Shown: in pieces, positions 23,820 through 34,600 of the stretch
Layout: each line of letters opens with the position of its first letter
Numbering within the stretch: the stretch's first letter is position 1
Source of the DNA: Tachypleus tridentatus
Taxonomy: Eukaryota; Arthropoda; Merostomata; Xiphosura; Limulidae
Direction of reading: 5' to 3'
DNA length: 64,000 bases
NCBI RefSeq assembly: GCF_004210375.1
Contig: NC_134827.1
Span: forward strand, 100,363,285 to 100,427,284
Notes under the pieces: model-generated
The model's input: the letters and a program-made list of their open reading frames with translations, nothing else
What the model was told of the DNA's origin: nothing
Databases searched by the model: none
Made by a program: the position numbers and the translations under genes

Positions 23820-24345
23820 TAGAGGTTCCCAAACTGTGGTCCGCGGCCCCCTGGTGTTCACAATAATACGTCAGCTTTACGAATTTAACATTTACTGAAA
23901 GAGTAACAAATCATATAAAATGTTAAGATATTTTAAACTAATATAGTAATATTTATATAAATCACAAATCAGTAATTATCATTAACGTAAAAACAGCTGT
24001 ATTTATGTAATTGTGTAAATTCATTGATTTCCAGTTGGACTAACGCACATAAAATGGAAGTATAGATATAAGATAAATGTGGAGTTGGATCTTCGTTCGA
24101 AACTGTCAGACATTGACCCAATAATTCGTAAGATTGTTTAAGCAAAACAGTATCATCCTTCACATTAAAGTAAGTCATTATATTAAAAAAATATCCATGT
24201 TTAAATTCTTTTCATTGTTCCTTTCTTAAAACTGTAAATATAGTAAAATACACACATGATATACCAGTTACAAATGATAAAACTATTTTTATAACGGGAG
24301 CTGGTCCGCCAATACAGTAAAAAGGAACCCCTGCACTAGAATATT
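23820..24345. mobile_element. hAT-like non-autonomous element (MITE)
   Basis: The ends are imperfect inverted repeats: left 'agaggttcccaaactgtggt', right the complement of 'caggggttcctttttac', with 'ggtccgc' near both ends. That terminal sequence style is typical of hAT elements. About 520 bases of AT-rich sequence lie between, with a 69-codon minus-strand open frame (23969-24178) that I cannot match to a transposase. Flanking CTAG-containing sequences could be a decayed target duplication. Confidence 0.6.
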
Positions 24346-24441
24346 TAGAAAAATGAGTCCTAACTGACCAAGACCCAAAGTGTGGCTTCCAGTTGTCTTA
24401 TCATCAGTGAAAGGCGATGCTTCCTGCCATTTAAAGACTTA

Positions 24442-25478
24442 CAGAAAATCTTAGACTGTTAATAAGTTATATTCATTACAGAAAATCTTAGACTGTTAAT
24501 AAGTTATATTCATTACAGAAAATCTTAGACTGTTAATAAGTTATATTCATTACAGAAAATCTTAGACTGTTAATAAGTTATATTCATTACAGAAGATCTT
24601 AGACTGTTAATAAGTTATATTCATTACAGAAAATCTTAGACTGTTAATAAGTTATATTCATTACAGAAAATCTTAGACTGTTAATAAGTTACATTCATTA
24701 CAGAAAATCTTAGACTGTTAATAAGTTATATTCATTACAGAAGATCTTAGACTGTTAATAAGTTATATTCATTACAGAAAATCTTAGACTGTTAATAAGT
24801 TATATTCATTACAGAAGATCTTAGACTATTAATAAGTTATATTCATTACAGAAAATCTTAGACTGTTAATAAGTTATATTCATTACAGAAAATCTTAGAC
24901 TGTTAATAAGTTATATTCATTACAGAAAATCTTAGATTGTTAATAAGTTATATTCATTACAGAATATCTTAGACTGTTAATAAGTTATATTCATTACAGA
25001 AAATCTTAGACTGTTAATAAGTTATATTCATTACAGAAAATCTTAGACTGTTAATAAGTTATATTCATTACAGAAGATCTTAGACTGTTAATAAGTTATA
25101 TTCATTACAGAAAATCTTAGACTGTTAATAAGTTATATTCATTACAGAAAATCTTAGACTGTTAATAAGTTACATTCATTACAGAAAATCTTAGACTGTT
25201 AATAAGTTATATTCATTACAGAAGATCTTAGACTGTTAATAAGTTATATTCATTACAGAAAATCTTAGACTGTTAATAAGTTATATTCATTACAGAAGAT
25301 CTTAGACTATTAATAAGTTATATTCATTACAGAAAATCTTAGACTGTTAATAAGTTATATTCATTACAGAAAATCTTAGACTGTTAATAAGTTATATTCA
25401 TTACAGAAAATCTTAGATTGTTAATAAGTTATATTCATTACAGAATATCTTAGACTGTTAATAAGTTATATTCATTAC
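24442..25478. repeat. Minisatellite, 37-bp unit, 28 copies, with a 481-bp (13-unit) duplication
   Basis: Twenty-eight consecutive 37-bp units beginning 'cagaaaatcttagactg'. Single-base variants ('gaagat', 'acattc', 'actatt', 'agattg', 'gaatat') occur in the same order twice, displaced by exactly 481 bp (13 units): for example 24593/25074, 24691/25172 and 24739/25220. The spread is therefore by block duplication, not only by unit slippage. Confidence 0.97.
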
Positions 25479-25645
25479 ACTGGCACGTGGTTTTTAGAGG
25501 ACTCTTTATCACAGAGTAACTTTTACTACGTATCGGTTTATTTAATGAATATAAAAGCGATGAGTTTTCAAACTACAAGTGTACGTTCCTATTCAACTTA
25601 CACAAGAAAATGACAGAGTTACCGATTAAAAAAAAATCTATGTTT

Positions 25646-25862
25646 CTGTTGTTGAATTTGGCGTGAAACTACTCGAGGATTGTCTGCTCTAGTTATCCCT
25701 AATTTTGAAGTGAAAGATTAGAGAGAAGGCTGTCAGTCAATACAACTCACCATCAATCCTTGGACTAGCTACGCTTTACCAAGTAAAAGTGGGAGTGACC
25801 ATTACATTATAACATCCCCACGGCTGAGTATATTCGGTAGGGGGGCTCGAACTGTGACCCGT
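25646..25862 (-). mobile_element. Diverged SINE type 1
   Basis: Reverse copy, many substitutions: 'gaatttggcgtgaaactac', 'cttggactagctacgctttac', 'aacatccccacggctgag'. The head is reduced to 'ggggctcgaactgtgacc'. Confidence 0.75.
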
Positions 25863-25910
25863 ATCGTATATTTTAAGTATCACCAATTATAATTTTACTG
25901 ATTCTAAAGA

Positions 25911-26106
25911 AATATATATGCAAAAACGGCTCGTTTGGGTTGAGAAAATATTTTACATAGAAGAGCGAACAACGTTTCGACCTTCTTCGGTCATCGTCAG
26001 GTTCACAAAGGTCATCGTCACGATGACCGAAGAAGGTCGAAACGTTGTTCGCTCTTCTATGTAAAATATTTTCTCAACCCAAACGAGCCGTTTTTACATA
26101 TACATT
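25911..26106. repeat. Long near-perfect inverted repeat (fold-back element)
   Basis: Arms of about 80-87 bp (25911-25997 and 26020-26106) are almost exact reverse complements. The arm contains 'cgaccttcttcggtcatcgt' and 'ctcgtttgggttgagaaaat'. The spacer is about 22 bases and contains a second direct 'ggtcatcgtca'. No open frame. A transcript through it would form a long hairpin. Confidence 0.93.
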
Positions 26107-26582
26107 TATCTACAAGTGGGTTTTCTCGACATCACTGATTCTAAAGAAGTTTGATCGCGTTATTAGTTTACTTCTTAATAATGTGTGTTATATATACCTA
26201 TGATGTTCTTCTAATGTATTAGTAAACATAAAATCTGGAAACGATAAATCTAGACCTATAAAATACGTTATCGTTCTAACTTTATTACATAATATATATA
26301 CCCCGACTACTCTGCTGTATCAATGATGAAAACTAAACCCTAATACTTTGTATCCTTAATTTGAATAATAGTATTTTTTCTACACACAAACACGCTGAGT
26401 ATGTTATTATTTTCGAAATTATGATACATTATGACAATTCTAGCTTTTAAATGTAAATATTCACGTACAGCAGTCCGTGTGAGGATGAACAGAAACCAGA
26501 ATTATGGTTTAATCGTGTGTTAACTAAATTATGATTAGGCTTAGCGAGATTTATCCTTAACTTCAGGCTTCCCTCCAATCAG

Positions 26583-26854
26583 GACCCGGCATGGTCAGGT
26601 GGTTAGGCCGCTTGATTTATAATTTAAGGGTCGTGGGTTTGAATCTCCATCACATCATACAAGCTCGCTCTTTCAGCCGTGGGGCATTATAATGTTACGG
26701 CCAATCTCACTATTCCTTGGTGAAAGAGTAACCCAAGAGTTGGCGGTGAGTGGTGATGACTAGCTGCCTTTCATCTCGTCTTACACTGTTAAATTGGGGA
26801 CGGCTAGCGCAGATAGCCCTCGTGTAGATTTGTGCGAAATTCAAAACAAACAAA
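26583..26854 (+). mobile_element. tRNA-derived SINE (type 1) with 12-bp target-site duplication
   Basis: Complete outline from 'gacccggcatggtcaggtgg' to 'gcgaaattcaaaacaaacaa'. It is flanked by a 12-bp direct repeat with one mismatch (26571-26582 and 26855-26866, core CAATCAG). Confidence 0.94.
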
Positions 26855-27015
26855 CCCTTCAATCAGTGCTTTTTGAAGAAGCAGAAAAGCACATTATTAG
26901 GGTAAAAACGTGTTAATAACTTAACTATAATCGCAGACCGTCTTGCTCGACCACATGATCAGCTCGTTTTCATTACATTGCTACCTGTTCTTTAAAATAA
27001 AATCTGAGGAAGTTG

Positions 27016-27128
27016 TTTTGAATTAGGCACAAAGCTACACAATGGGCTATCTGTGTTCTGCCCACCACGGGTATCGAAACCGGTTTTTAGTGTTGTAAAT
27101 CCGCAGACATACCTCTGAGCTACTGGGG
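27016..27128 (-). mobile_element. tRNA-derived SINE (type 2)
   Basis: One of the cleanest reverse copies: 'gaattaggcacaaagctac', 'cccaccacgggtatcgaaac', 'acatacctctgagctactgg'. It defines the type-2 consensus used elsewhere. Confidence 0.92.
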
Positions 27129-27824
27129 GAAGGGGGAATCTGAGGAATACCAGCAAAGTGTAAACACTACTCAGAGATTTTCAGCTCTGGTATTTTAACT
27201 ATTGATACTCCAAGGGACATTCACCTCACAAGACACGCTAGTTTGATATACAATAAAATGTGCGGTTTTTCTCTAGAGGGTGCTGCCATACTGTGTTTGT
27301 AACGACATAACAACTAACAAATTTAATAATTTTTTAAAACATGTTTTTTTTTAATAATTTTTCTTTGTGTATTAACAATAAACCTTTATATGACGCCATT
27401 AACATAAGTATGGTCTGCGAAACGTTCGCTGTTCATTCTTTCTTAGCTTCTTCCGCTTCGTTCAGTCAGGTTTTCTTTCACACTTTGTTTACGTTACCGT
27501 GAACCAAGACCGCCCCCTTGTGAGATTCTTGAGAAAACAAGAAATACCGTACTTAACCATGTCCGTTAGCGCCCCTAGCAAGGAAGAACAAAACAACAAC
27601 AGCAACAAAAATTCCCGGAAACAGATTACTGCTTGGTTACGCTTTAGTTCGTCAGTACTAAAAAGTATGGTTTCAGATCAGCTGTGACCACTACATACTG
27701 CGATGAGCATGCGCACTCACTGCTGATTCTGAGGTAGTTTAGAGTTAATTGCATTTAAACAGAACATACAAACAGTGTTTGGTTGTTTGTTTTACAATTT
27801 TCGTCTAGAGTAAATAATTTATAT

Positions 27825-28092
27825 TGTTTTGAATTTCGCGCAAAGCTACACGAGAGCTATCTGCGCTAACCATCTCTAATTCAGCAGTGTAAGACTAGAG
27901 GGAAGGCAGCTAGTCATCACCACCAACCACCACCTCTTGGGCTACTCTTTTACTAACGAATAGTGGGATTGACCATCACCTTATAACGTCCCCAGGGCTT
28001 GAAGGACGAGCATGTTTGGTGCGACGGGGATTCGAACTCGCGACCTTCGGATTACGAGGCGAGCGCCTAAACCACCTGGCCATGCCGTGCCA
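27825..28092 (-). mobile_element. tRNA-derived SINE (type 1)
   Basis: Reverse copy, complete: 'gaatttcgcgcaaagctac' at left, B-box complement 'ggggattcgaactcgcg', and 'ccacctggccatgccgtgcc' at right. Confidence 0.94.
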
Positions 28093-28236
28093 TTCATCGG
28101 TAAAAAAGTAGCCCAAGAGTTGGTGGTGGATGGTGATGACTAGCTGCTTTCCCTCTAGTTTTACACTGCTAAATTATGGACGGTTACCGCAGATAGCACT
28201 CGTGTAGCTTTGCTCCAAATTCAAAACAAAAAAAAA
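28093..28236 (+). mobile_element. SINE type 1, 5' truncated
   Basis: Begins in mid-body ('attcatcggtaaaaaagtag') directly after the reverse copy that ends at 28092, and runs to the tail 'ccaaattcaaaacaaaaaaa'. The two copies abut head to body. Confidence 0.88.
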
Positions 28237-28517
28237 CTAATATTCTGCACGAAAATTCTGAAACGGTGAAATAACCGACAGAGTTTTAGGCTTAACTCGT
28301 AATAGAAAAGCGTTCAGATAAAAATTTGATACACATGAATTCATACTTTATTTAAAAGAAATATTTCAATGAAATAAATTAACTTTATAAACTTCATTAA
28401 AAATATAATGTTCATAAAATGTATTAGTAGTGTGATTAAGCCTTTTCTGAAATGCTGATGTTGGAATACTAATTCAAAAGTAAAACAACCTTTAATGTGT
28501 ATATTTACGTATGTGTA

Positions 28518-28800
28518 GGCCCGGCATGGTCAAGCGTGTTTAGGCGTGCGACTCTAATCCGAGGGTCGCGGGTTCGCGCCCGCGTCGCGCTAAACATGCT
28601 CGCCCTCCCAGCCGTGGGGGTGTATAATGTTACGGTCAATCCCACTATTCGTTGGTAAAGAATAGCCCAAGAGTTGGCGGTGGGTGGTGATGACTAGCTG
28701 CCTTCCCTCTAGTCTTACACTGCTAAATTAGGGACGGCTAGCACAGATAGCCCTCGAGTAGCTTTGGGCGAAATTTAAAAAAAAAAAAACCAAAAAACAA
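28518..28800 (+). mobile_element. SINE type 1 with variant tRNA head, 11-bp target-site duplication
   Basis: The head ('tcaagcgtgtttaggcgtgc', B box 'gggttcgcgcccgcg') is the variant found on the chimeric SINEs at 7909 and 51864, yet the tail is the standard type-1 tail. The exact duplication ACGTATGTGTA flanks it (28507-28517 and 28801-28811). Confidence 0.94.
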
Positions 28801-28889
28801 ACGTATGTGTATTTTCGAAGAAAAATATTTATGGACAACCAGGAAGACACATTAATATTAGAAATAAATGACGTTATAACACCAGTGCT

Positions 28890-29004
28890 GTTTTTACTTA
28901 ACTAAACACTCAAATCTTTGTACTGTCAGTTTCTGGTGGTGTTTTAGTGAACACTCCTGAAGGAGCTATAGATCGAAACATTGAGTGTTTAGTTAAATAA
29001 AAAC
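28890..29004. repeat. Inverted repeat, 24-bp arms
   Basis: Arms 28890-28913 and 28981-29004 are reverse complements with one mismatch ('taactaaacactcaa' / 'ttgagtgtttagtta'). The spacer is 67 bases. A short direct repeat ('atatttagtgttataaat', three copies) follows to about 29072. Confidence 0.8.
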
Positions 29005-29302
29005 AATATTTAGTGTTATAAATAAAAACCATATTTAGTGTTATAAATAAAAGCCATATTTAGTGTTATAAATGTTTGTTTTTGGTATTAACTTTCTGTT
29101 TTTTGTTGGTAACCTGTCACTCAGGTTTTAATGTGTATGTGATTTATGTACTTTTGATATGAATACTTATACACAGGATGTTAATTGTTCAAAAACATAA
29201 GACTATCGAATTCAAAGTTAGTGATAACTGAGTTTAGAAGGAAACGTTTCTTCTAACAGTTTTCTATATTCCATATGTAAATAACATGAGTAGTTGAAGC
29301 TG

Positions 29303-29541
29303 TGGCCCGGCATGGCCAAGTGTGTTAAGGCGTTCGACTCGTACGTAATTCGAGGGTCGCGGGTTCGAATCCCCTTCGCACCAAACATGCTTGCACCTTC
29401 AGCCGTGGGGGCGTTATAATGTGACAGTCAGTCTCACAATTCGTTGGTAAAAGAGTAGCCCAAGAGTTGGCGGTGGGTGGTGATGATAGCTGCCTTCCCT
29501 CTAGTCTTACACTGCTAAATTAGGGACGGTTAGCGCTTATA
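29303..29541 (+). mobile_element. SINE type 1, 3' truncated
   Basis: Head and body intact ('ggcccggcatggccaagtg', 'ggtcgcgggttcgaatcccc'), ending at 'gggacggttagcgc' without the tail. Confidence 0.9.
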
Positions 29542-30237
29542 CCTGTAGTGGTAAGAACGAAAACAGTACGAATGTAAAATATTCCTTTGATTTCACAGCT
29601 TAGACACATAATGCATTAATTTTAGTGATGTGTTAGAACAATAATAAAAAGAAACAACAGCAACAACAAAAACACTATGGAACTGATTTTAGTTATAAAG
29701 TTTTGAAGCCGTAACTTCCGCATTGTTAGCTCAGTATACGGAGTTAGGACTAACAAAGTTCTCATAGAGGCTAAACCTGAAAGATGTTGGTTTTACGGCT
29801 GGAAATATTAATGGTGAAGGTACGCGAATGACCACGAAACAGTGCATTCCAGTCTTTATGAGAAGAGCTTTAGAGCGGTATATTTAATTAGCTGTATTGA
29901 TTATCAGGCTATAAGGGTTTCTATTTTAGTTTCATTATTAAGCTGATATTGGTTTTCATTTTAGACCTAAAATGCTTGCTCTTATTGGGAGCTAATAATA
30001 ATAATACTTAAAAACACCTTGTTTAGCGTATTTATCCAGTACGAACGCGTATAAAATGTAGGTTTATTATTAACAATGTATTTGTAGGTGTGATATAGAC
30101 AGCTTTACACATGAAGTGTTAGATGTAGGATAAAAACAACACTGAAGAGAACAAAACTAATCATTGAAGTCAGATATTTAATGATAGCTCTTGTTTCGTC
30201 ACTCAACAATTAAAAATATTAATATGATTTTGGAGTG
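29542..30237. other. Intergenic or upstream intronic DNA, nothing recognised
   Basis: AT-rich, no repeat family or exon recognised. Confidence 0.4.
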
Positions 30238-30396
30238 TGTTTGTTTGTTCTAAATCTCATGCAAAGCTACACGAGGGCTATCACTTTATAACACCATCAC
30301 GGCTGAAAGAGCGCCCACGTTTGGCTTGACGGAGTTTTAAACCCGCGACCTTCACATTACGAGTCGAGCACCCTAACTACCTGGCCATGCCGAGCC
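30238..30396 (-). mobile_element. SINE type 1 with large internal deletion
   Basis: Reverse copy joining the tail end ('gcaaagctacacgagggctatc') directly to 'actttataacaccatcacgg' and the head ('ccatgccgagcc'). More than 100 bp of body is missing. Confidence 0.85.
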
Positions 30397-30520
30397 ATTT
30401 CTATCCAGAAACTTGTACGTTTTCATAACATACGCTGTAATTTCACAAATGACCCCTTAGTTTCCGATAAAACCAGATTGTCTAACTCCTTCTAAATATC
30501 AGCTTAAAGCAGAGAGAGTT

Positions 30521-30636
30521 TGTTTGCTTGTTTGGAATTAAGTACAAAGCTACACAATGGGCTATCTGTTCTTTGTCCATCACGGGTATCGAAACCCGAT
30601 TTCTAGAGTTGTAAGTCCGCAGACATAATGCTGTAC
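30521..30636 (-). mobile_element. tRNA-derived SINE (type 2)
   Basis: Reverse copy: 'gaattaagtacaaagctac', 'tcacgggtatcgaaacccg', 'gtaagtccgcagacataatg'. The open frame at 30482-30721 reads through it and is not a gene. Confidence 0.9.
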
Positions 30637-31085
30637 GACTTGGATGGCAACAGTATACATACATAACAACTAAGTTGAACTGTTTTATAACATTGTTGTA
30701 ATCATTCGTTTCGAAGATCACAAAGTTTCATTGTCACACCAAAGTTCTCAGTATTTCAGGCGTTTTGTTTAACTACGAAACGACTCTGTATATACGCTTG
30801 AACACGTGTTAAATACAAAACGTAGATTTATAACTAATACGTTTATAAATCTATGTGCAACTGCACGTATTGTGGTGTAGTGCTATTAATGTTTGGAAGT
30901 ACTTTCAAAGTAACGACACACTTACATGATTTATACACAGTTTCCAAGAATGATGCTAGCATGTTCAACATGCCGTACTTGCTAGTTTGAAGAACGTACA
31001 TAAACATATGCATGCAAATCAAGAACAAGAAACGAAATATTCAACAAACAGTAAAAGTGTTGGAAATTCTCCGAGTTTTAAACAT

Positions 31086-31340
31086 TACATTGTGGTTAGA
31101 CCGCTTGACCTGCAATCTGAGGGTTGCGGGTTCGAACCCCGTTCCGCCAAATATGTACACCATTTCAGTCAGGGGTATTTTTAATGTGACGGTTAATCTC
31201 ACTATTCGTTGGCAAAGGAGTAGCCGAAGAGTTGGCGGTGGGTGGTGATGACTAGTTGCCTTCCCTCTAGTCTTACACTACTAAATTAGGGACGGCTAGC
31301 GCAGATAGCCCTCGAGTAGCTTTGTGCGAAATTCAAACAA
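31086..31340 (+). mobile_element. tRNA-derived SINE (type 1)
   Basis: Head 'ttgtggttagaccgcttgac', B box 'gggttcgaaccccgttcc', usual body and tail. It ends about 150 bases before the putative acceptor of the PAN-ZP start exon. Confidence 0.92.
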
Positions 31341-31525
31341 CTCTCCCAGTAGAAGTAACTATCAAACAGTGTTCTAATACATGCCAAAGCTATGTTTATA
31401 CAGTAAGTGATCTTGCGTAACAAATCTAGTTTACTATAAACTTTGTTATATCATTAAGTGTTTCTAATCGATACCATTTCTGTTTTTTAAAGAGTAGCTA
31501 ATCCACGAGGCGACAAGAACGGCAT

Positions 31526-31610
31526 ATGACTGTTGTCATGGAAACAGGAAGGCTGTCTAAAGGGTCGCGTTTCCTGTTAGGTGCACTATCAGTACTATTT
31601 TACATCGAAG
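31526..31610 (+). CDS. PAN-ZP gene, coding exon 1 (signal peptide)
   Basis: Residues 1-29. The first in-frame ATG follows an in-frame TAA at 31499; a second ATG in frame at 31538 would shorten the n-region by four residues. The hydrophobic core (FLLGALSVLFYIEG) ends near the exon border, as expected for a signal peptide. A pyrimidine-rich acceptor ends at 31492, so the exon probably begins at 31493 with 33 bases of leader and has an upstream non-coding exon. Donor GAAG|GTAAGT, phase 1. Confidence 0.82.
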
Positions 31611-34600
31611 GTAAGTCTAACCTGACCTTCAATAGACAGCATTTGTCTTCTTCCAAGGTTTACGAAAATGACTTATGTAAATATTCTTAGTTAAACTAGA
31701 CATGTAGTATAAGAGTCGTTGACTTAATGAGCAAATATATAAAACAAAACTGATGTAAAAAAATGATAGCATATAAAAGCAACAAAAAGAATAAGAAAGA
31801 ACAACTAGTTTACATTTCGCGCTTTTTTGTTTTATATATGCGAAACACGTAAGGTCACGTGTTTTGTTTTTCACTATTTTTGGTCAACATTCTAATAGGC
31901 TCTTCACCTTAGTGCTATATCTTAAAGACCGAGCGTCTAACTACTATGGTACAAGTGATAACACATTCTGAATACTCTCACGTGTACTTAACCACAATCC
32001 CCGCTTCGCTTGCGTTTTGATCGAGAGTGCATGTGAGTTCACCAGGTGGCGCCTGAACAATGTAGGAAGTGGTCAATACATATTTTTGTCAATTAACTTT
32101 CAATGAAGCGCGTCACTTGGTCAGCCAACCACGACAACATATCGCTACGGTGAATGTTTCTTTCCAATTTCCTGAAACAGACGTTCAATTACATGCTGAA
32201 TGTTTTAGGACATTCTTAAGATTACCATATTATGAAGATAAAATATGGAGAACAGCCTACGCACGTGAGATGAGAACGATAACTATACAACTATTTAGGA
32301 ATAGGTGATTGGAGAGTCATTTTTATTCGCTGACATTTCTCGATTTTTTGTTTGTTTCGTTTTTGCTTCCAGACACTGTATTTAGCCCCCAGTGGCTCAG
32401 GGGTAAATCTAAGCGCTTGTAATCAGGGCCAGATTAATGGTTTTATTGGCCTTAGGCTTTTCAACTTATAGAGGCCCCCTAGAGAAGAAACCTTTACGTG
32501 CAATACATTTACAGTCATAGCTTGTGGTCTACTAATTAGTGTGAGGCCCTGGGTTTCAGCCTGGTAGGCCCATGTCTTAATCCGGAGTGCTTGTACCACT
32601 AAAATTGGGTTCAATACCTGTGGTGGGTAGAGCATTGATAGCCAGTTATATAACTTTGTGCTAAATAACCACCTTTTGCCTTTCACATGGTCAGTGATAT
32701 ATCAAGGGGCTTATCACGCCATAAACATGGGTTCGATATCCTTCGGTGTCCAGAGCACGGATAGTCTATTGTGTAGGCTTGCGCTTAACAACAAACTCAT
32801 GCTATCTTTCAGTAGAGCGGTAAGTTTACGGTCTTACAACACTAAAATCCGGGGTTCGGTTCCCTTGGTGCACACAGATCATAGCTCAATGTAATTTTGC
32901 TCTAAAAACATGTTCTTATGATATCGTAATAACTGTGTTAATCTGCAAGAGGGGTTCAGTTTTAGTCAAAGATTGAAAATTTCCTTTTAGGGCTTTTCTG
33001 GACTAGCCGTAAGTATATATAAAAAAATCTAAATGACTCAGATAACCTGAAGGCTACGAAGTATACGTGAATTCACTAGTGCAAACAATAGCCACTGTGG
33101 GTGCGCATGACCAGTCAGAGTACTCTTCAGCAGTTCCACTCGTTTCGTTCCTTTCGACAAATGAAAGTTATTTTATGCCTTTTGTTTTATAATAGAAGCA
33201 GTAAGTCATTATACAGCGAATAAGTAAAAGGAACATTTAGATTTAACTTCTCACATTTAACATAAATTAGAAATGAACTGAACTGATAGCGGAACCGTGC
33301 ATCAGGTGTCACTGTAACCACAATGTTTGTTGTTAAACGCAATGAGCTATTTGTGATCTGCTCACCGTAGGGTATCGAACCCAATTTTCAGAGTTATAAA
33401 GCCTCAGACTTACTGCTGAGACACTAACTTCTTTGTTTGTTTGATTTGAAGTCAAACACAAAGCTACGCATTATTTGTGCTCTGCCTACCACGGGATATC
33501 GAAACTCGGTTTCTAGCGTTGTAAGTCCGCTACGGTACCGCTGTGCCACTGGGGTGCGCTACTAGTGAACCTTCATTACGTTACATTTCTACGATAAATG
33601 CAGACACCTTCTCAGCCTATCCTACTTTCATTTTCAATATTATAAGATCTTCATCTAAGAAATCTGAGTTGTTTGTCTTTGAAATTTTGAATTTCGCGCA
33701 AAACTACTCGAGGGCTATCTGCGCTAGCCGTCCCTAATTTAGCAGTGTAAGGCTCGAGGGAAGGCAGCTAGTCATCACCACCCACGGCCAACTCTTGGTC
33801 TACTCTTTTAATAGTGGGATTAACTGTAACATTAAAGCGACCCCACGGCTGAAAGGGCGAGCATGTTTGTCGTGACTGGGATTAGAACCCTGGACCCTCA
33901 GATTACAAGTTGAGTGCCCGAACCACTTTTCAATGACTATTATGTAGTATGCACGTGTTAATCATACTTTGTTTTAGTTTACTCGTAATAAATACGTGTT
34001 AGAAATGTTTTCTGGATGGTTCGTATTAATATATTTATGTTAAGGATGTTTCCTGGATGGCTCATGTTAATATATGCATGTTAAGGATGTTTCCTGGATG
34101 GCTCATGTTAATATATGCATGTTAAGGATGTTTCCTGGATGGTTGATGTTAATATATTTATGTTAAGGATGTTTTCTGGATGGTTGATGTTAATATACTT
34201 ATGTTAAGGATGTTTCCTGGATGGTTCATGTTGATATATGCATGTTGAGAATGTTTTCTGAATGGTTCATGTTAATATATGCATGTTAAGGATGTTTTCT
34301 GAATGGTTCATGTTAATATATGCATGTTAAGGATGTTTTCTGGATGGTTCGTAGCATAGTTCTCTAATTTTTTTTGTAGTTAAACACAAACCTTTATTCA
34401 TCACGGGTATCGAAACCCGGTTTCTAACGTTGTAAGTTCGCAGACATACCGCTGTGCCACTAGAAGGCTCTACTCTAAAAGATCGTACATATTTCCGAAC
34501 TTCTAGTCTGTATATATATCCTAGTAAACCTATTTTCTAGGAGAAATGGAAAAGAAACCTAAATTTGTTTTTTCGTTGTTTTATATATAACTATATATTT

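Noticed and set aside
24442-25478. CRISPR-like regular repeats
   Set aside because: Units are head-to-tail with no unique spacers and the host is an animal; this is a minisatellite.
26583-26660. Possible functional tRNA genes at the many tRNA-like heads
   Set aside because: All such heads continue directly into SINE bodies and have substitutions in the cloverleaf; none looks like a free-standing tRNA.
27499-27687. 62-codon open frame with asparagine-rich stretch
   Set aside because: Low complexity, no domain, no start or splice context.
32069-32308. 79-codon open frame in intron 1 of the PAN-ZP gene
   Set aside because: No recognised domain, no clear splice or promoter context, and it lies in an intron; length is compatible with chance.
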